This document shows, in pieces, positions 61,400 to 64,000 of a stretch of 64,000 nt of DNA (its first letter is position 1; every line of letters begins with the position of its first letter). Where the stretch lies: contig JAFSQE010000022.1 in the NCBI GenBank assembly GCA_017446775.1, forward strand, positions 62,001 through 126,000. The letters run 5' to 3'. Position numbers and translations under genes: made by a program. A model generated the notes under the pieces. The model was not told the DNA's origin and ran no database searches. It saw nothing but the letters and a program-made list of their open reading frames with translations. The DNA is from Bacteroidales bacterium. GTDB taxonomy: Bacteria; Bacteroidota; Bacteroidia; Bacteroidales; UBA932.

Positions 61400-62671
61400 T
61401 TAATCGATAATGTCGAAACCGGTCCACTTGCGCAGGACCTCGGGAACCACTATGCCCTCCGGAGTCTGGTTGTTCTCCAGCAGCGCGGCAACTATGCGCG
61501 GGAGTGCCAGAGAGCTGCCGTTTAGGGTGTGGGCCAGCTGTGTTTTGCCGTTTTCGTCTTTATAGCGGAGTTTGAGGCGGTTTGCCTGATAAGATTCGAA
61601 ATTGGAAACAGAACTAACCTCCAGCCAACGCTGCTGGGCTGCGCTGAACACCTCGAAGTCGTATGTTATGGCCGATGTGAAACTCATATCGCCACCGCAC
61701 AGACGGACGATGCGGAACGGCAGGCCCAGGCTTGCCACAAGCGCCTCTACGTGAGCCACCATGCCGTCCAGCGCTTCGTAAGACTTCTCGGGCAGGTCGA
61801 GTTGCACGATTTCTACCTTGTCGAACTGATGGAGCCGGTTGAGCCCGCGAACGTCTTTGCCGTAAGAGCCGGCCTCGCGGCGGAAGCATGGGGTATAGGC
61901 GGTCATCTTAACCGGGAAATCCTTCTGAGAGAGGATTACATCGCGGTAAATATTTGTAACGGGAACCTCTGCGGTGGGCACCAGATAGAAGTTATCCACT
62001 GTCGCGTGGTACATCTGCCCCTCCTTGTCGGGGAGCTGGCCGGTCCCGAATCCAGATGCTTCGTTCACCATCACGGGCGGCTCTACCTCAAGGTATCCGT
62101 CTTTGCCATTGAACTCCAGAAAATAGTTTATCAGTGCGCGCTGCAGCTTTGCTCCCTTGCCCTTGTACACGGGGAAGCCGGCGCCAGTGAGCTTCACGCC
62201 CAGGTCAAAATCGATAATATCATACTTTTTGGCGAGCTCCCAGTGGGGCAGGGCATCTGCTCCGAGTTCCGGAATCTGACCTTCCATCTTAACTATGACA
62301 TTGTCGTCGGCATTCTTGCCCTCAGGTACCTGTGCGCAGGGGAGGTTGGGCAGCAGCACCAGCAGGTCGTTCTGGCGTTTTTCTGCCTCTGCCATCTTCT
62401 CTTCCAGCAACCTGGACTGCTCTTTGAGCGCAGCTACGGTGGCCTTTGCGGCCTCTGCCGCCTCGCGTTTGCCGGCCTTCATCATGGCTCCGATCTCGGA
62501 GGCCTTTGCCTTTTGCTGCTGCAGCAGGGCATCCATCTCGCTCTGCGCGGCGCGGCGGTCGCGGTCGCAACCGAGTATCTCATCCACAATTGCCTTTGCA
62601 TCAAAGTTCTTGACAGCCAGACGTTCAACAACAAAATCGGGTCTCTCACGGAGAAGTTTAAGTGTAAGCAT
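61400..62671 (-). CDS. serS: Seryl-tRNA synthetase
   Basis: 423 residues: N-terminal coiled-coil arm that grips tRNA-Ser (about 25-105) and the class II catalytic core with motif 2 PCFRREAGSYGKDVRGLNRLHQF and motif 3 LNGSSLALPRIVAALLEN. It charges tRNA-Ser with serine. A perfect -7 box, TACATTTG, lies on the minus strand at 62707-62714, but I see no -33 element. Confidence 0.97.
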   Translation of the reverse strand: MLTLKLLRERPDFVVERLAVKNFDAKAIVDEILGCDRDRRAAQSEMDALLQQQKAKASEIGAMMKAGKREAAEAAKATVAALKEQSRLLEEKMAEAEKRQNDLLVLLPNLPCAQVPEGKNADDNVIVKMEGQIPELGADALPHWELAKKYDIIDFDLGVKLTGAGFPVYKGKGAKLQRALINYFLEFNGKDGYLEVEPPVMVNEASGFGTGQLPDKEGQMYHATVDNFYLVPTAEVPVTNIYRDVILSQKDFPVKMTAYTPCFRREAGSYGKDVRGLNRLHQFDKVEIVQLDLPEKSYEALDGMVAHVEALVASLGLPFRIVRLCGGDMSFTSAITYDFEVFSAAQQRWLEVSSVSNFESYQANRLKLRYKDENGKTQLAHTLNGSSLALPRIVAALLENNQTPEGIVVPEVLRKWTGFDIID

Positions 62672-62716
62672 TATATCGACGTTTTATTATTTCTTTTAAC
62701 GGTGTGCAAATGTAAT

Positions 62717-62748
62717 AAAAAATACCGACCATGTGGCCGGTATTTTTT
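62717..62748 (-). terminator. Terminator of rpmH
   Basis: AAAAAATACCGGCC and its partner GGTCGGTATTTTTT form a long stem (one G-T pair) with a 4-nt loop, ending in a T run in the minus direction, 19 nt after the rpmH stop. Because the A run mirrors the T run it may work in both directions. Confidence 0.85.
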
Positions 62749-62766
62749 GCATATCACTGTCTGATA

Positions 62767-62919
62767 TTAGAAGCGGTCTTCACTGGAAACGGTGAGTTTC
62801 TTGCGTCCGTGACGGCGACGTGCTGCAAGCACGCGGCGACCGTTGGGAGTGGACATACGCTCGCGGAAGCCGTGTTTGTTGCGACGCTTGCGGATAGAGG
62901 GTTGAAATGTGCGTTTCAT
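62767..62919 (-). CDS. rpmH: 50S ribosomal protein L34
   Basis: A 50-residue protein. It reads [20 protein letters not shown], then [20 protein letters not shown], then [10 protein letters not shown], which is L34 over its whole length. It has its own promoter at 62957-62988 and a terminator. rpmH and rsmG lie side by side here; in many bacteria both are near the replication origin, but no DnaA boxes or dnaA gene are visible. Confidence 0.97.
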   Translation of the reverse strand: MKRTFQPSIRKRRNKHGFRERMSTPNGRRVLAARRRHGRKKLTVSSEDRF

Positions 62920-62956
62920 ATTGCGTAATTTTTATTATTTCAAAATTTTGGGACTG

Positions 62957-62988
62957 CAAAAGTAAATAGTCTGGAGCAAAATACCAAA
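62957..62988 (-). promoter_or_regulatory. Promoter of rpmH
   Basis: On the minus strand TTTG (62985-62988), exactly 20 nt, then a perfect TACTTTTG (62957-62964). It starts right after the rsmG stop codon. Confidence 0.75.
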
Positions 62989-62989
62989 T

Positions 62990-63616
62990 TTATTGCGCTA
63001 TGGACACAACTTTTTTTGTTTCGAACCACTCTGATTTGAAGAACAGGCTTATGTCGCTGATTGTCACCTTCTTAGGGTTAAGGAGGTGGCGGGTTATGCA
63101 TGTTTGCAACTCACTTTCTACATCTCCGCCTTTGAGGCAGATGACCCCTTTGGAGTATTTGCCGCGGACCCAGGGGAGTAATTTGTCCATCGATGCCACG
63201 GCGCGGGAGACAACCCAGTCGAAGCTGTCCGGCAGGCTCTCTGCCCGGGCATTGACCACCGTAACGTTGTCCAGTTCCAGCGCTTTGGCAACAGATTCGG
63301 CCACCTTTGTCTTCTTGCCGACGGAGTCGCACAGGGTGAATTTGTTCTGAGGATAGAGAATTGCAAGAGGGATGCCCGGAAAACCGCCGCCGGTGCCAAC
63401 GTCCAGTATGGTCTGTCCCGCGGGGCTCAGGGCACTGCAGCAGATGGCTGCTATGGCAAGTGAGTGCAGCACGTGGTGCTCATAGAAACTCTCCATATCC
63501 TTGCGGGAGATAACGTTAATCTTGGCGTTCCAATCGGTGTAAAGGTCTTCCAACGCCGCGAAGCGCTCTTTCTGAAGGGGGGTCAGCTCCGGAAAATATT
63601 TCAGTATCTGTTCCAT
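62990..63616 (-). CDS. rsmG: 16S rRNA (guanine527-N7)-methyltransferase RsmG
   Basis: About 208 residues from ATG 63616 (MEQILKYFPELTPLQKERF); the open frame extends 22 codons upstream inside polA. SAM-binding motif LDVGTGGGFPGIPLAILYP, NVISRKD and SRAVASMDKLLPWV are RsmG blocks. The start shares one base with the polA stop (TAATG), so the pair is co-transcribed. Confidence 0.94.
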   Translation of the reverse strand: MEQILKYFPELTPLQKERFAALEDLYTDWNAKINVISRKDMESFYEHHVLHSLAIAAICCSALSPAGQTILDVGTGGGFPGIPLAILYPQNKFTLCDSVGKKTKVAESVAKALELDNVTVVNARAESLPDSFDWVVSRAVASMDKLLPWVRGKYSKGVICLKGGDVESELQTCITRHLLNPKKVTISDISLFFKSEWFETKKVVSIAQ

Positions 63617-64000
63617 TAATGGGCTTCTAACCAATTTTTTGCTGCATTGCAGTCCACGATCACAGGGACGGCCAGCTTGCAAACACTCTGCATCTGCTCC
63701 ACCACCATCTGCATCAGTTTTTCGCGCTCGTTATCATACACGTCGAACAGCAGTTCGTCGTGAATCTGCAGAACCATGCGGCTGCGGTAGCCATCTTCTT
63801 TCAGGCGCCGGTGGATGGCAATCATGGCCAGCTTTATGATGTCGGCACTGCTCCCCTGGATGGGGGCGTTCACGGCATTGCGCTCTGCCAGGCTGCGGAC
63901 GGTGAAGTTCCTGGATTGATATCCGGCAGGTAGCGCCTACGGCCGAAGATGGTCTCCACATATCCCTTTTCGCGGGCATGGGCGATAACTGTGTCGATAT
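63616..64000 (-). CDS. polA: DNA polymerase I, C-terminal end, 5' cut by window and frameshifted
   Basis: The last part of the family A polymerase domain. In one frame from the window edge it reads DTVIAHAREKGYVETIFGRR, then RYLPDIN; the protein then continues one frame over as RNFTVRSLAERNAVNAPIQG, then SSADIIKLAM and the motif C residues QIHDELLFDVYD. The join needs one extra base: the expected Asn-Ser-Arg codons AAT TCC AGG are AAT CC AGG here (plus-strand position 63914/63915). A sequencing or assembly error is the simplest explanation; a real mutation would remove the last part of the finger/palm domain. The 85-residue tail from 63873 is otherwise intact. Confidence 0.85.

Noticed and set aside
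62767..63616. Replication origin beside rpmH and rsmG
   Set aside because: No DnaA-box cluster, dnaA, dnaN or parAB gene is visible, and there is no AT-rich non-coding stretch of suitable size.

Overview
The window is a chromosomal segment of a member of the Bacteroidota, most likely order Bacteroidales. The reasons are the SusC/SusD outer-membrane pairs, the many lipoproteins with a lipobox cysteine, the Bat aerotolerance operon, and repeated promoters of the Bacteroidota type (TTTG, about 19-20 nt, TAnnTTTG). The DNA is GC-rich (my impression is mid-50s percent, not computed). I cannot fix the genus from sequence alone.

Layout. (1) 1-19479 is a large polysaccharide utilisation locus (PUL). 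A leftward operon reads susC, susD, a pair of small/large lipoproteins, a second and shorter susC-like gene, a second paralogous lipoprotein pair, a GH43, an esterase and a GH3 cut by the window edge. A divergent rightward arm carries a DraG-like lipoprotein, a GH127-type enzyme, a Big2-esterase and a Big2-GH43. The enzyme set points to an arabinose-containing, possibly feruloylated or acetylated plant glycan; that target is inference. (2) 19488-26125 is housekeeping: ispH, cmk, a sigma-54-type response regulator without a DNA-binding domain, der, parE and a PlsC-like acyltransferase. (3) 26141-29295 holds rnpB, then tonB-exbD-exbB and truA. TonB/ExbBD could power the SusC transporters. (4) 29356-37646 is the moxR/DUF58/batA-batB-batC operon, ending in a batD-batE fusion. 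(5) 37656-46207 is a tight leftward seven-gene cluster: AAA ATPase, cysteine-free sirtuin, MFS transporter, small lipoprotein and three tandem paralogous lipoproteins of unknown function. (6) 46236-49474 holds rplU-rpmA, an L,D-transpeptidase, a PASTA protein and an RluD-type pseudouridine synthase. (7) 49499-51689 holds a MenA-like prenyltransferase flanked by two remnants of a DUF5131 (phage Gp37/Gp68-type) gene, then an AlkD-like repair protein. (8) 51738-60836 is a second SusC/SusD locus whose partners are two endonuclease/exonuclease/phosphatase-fold lipoproteins and a DUF1735-GLUG protein, with a hairpin/terminator leader in front. (9) 60826-64000 is housekeeping on the minus strand: ruvC, serS, rpmH, rsmG and the end of polA, which carries a one-base frameshift.

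The two SusCD loci and TonB/ExbBD form a coherent glycan (or, for the second, perhaps phosphorylated ligand) capture and import theme. Neither SusCD locus has a recognisable dedicated regulator inside the window. The least explained parts are the seven-gene cluster with the triplicated lipoproteins, the phosphatase-type SusCD locus with its leader, and the duplicated lipoprotein pair plus orphan SusC in the first PUL. No tRNA, complete insertion sequence, CRISPR array or prophage was seen.
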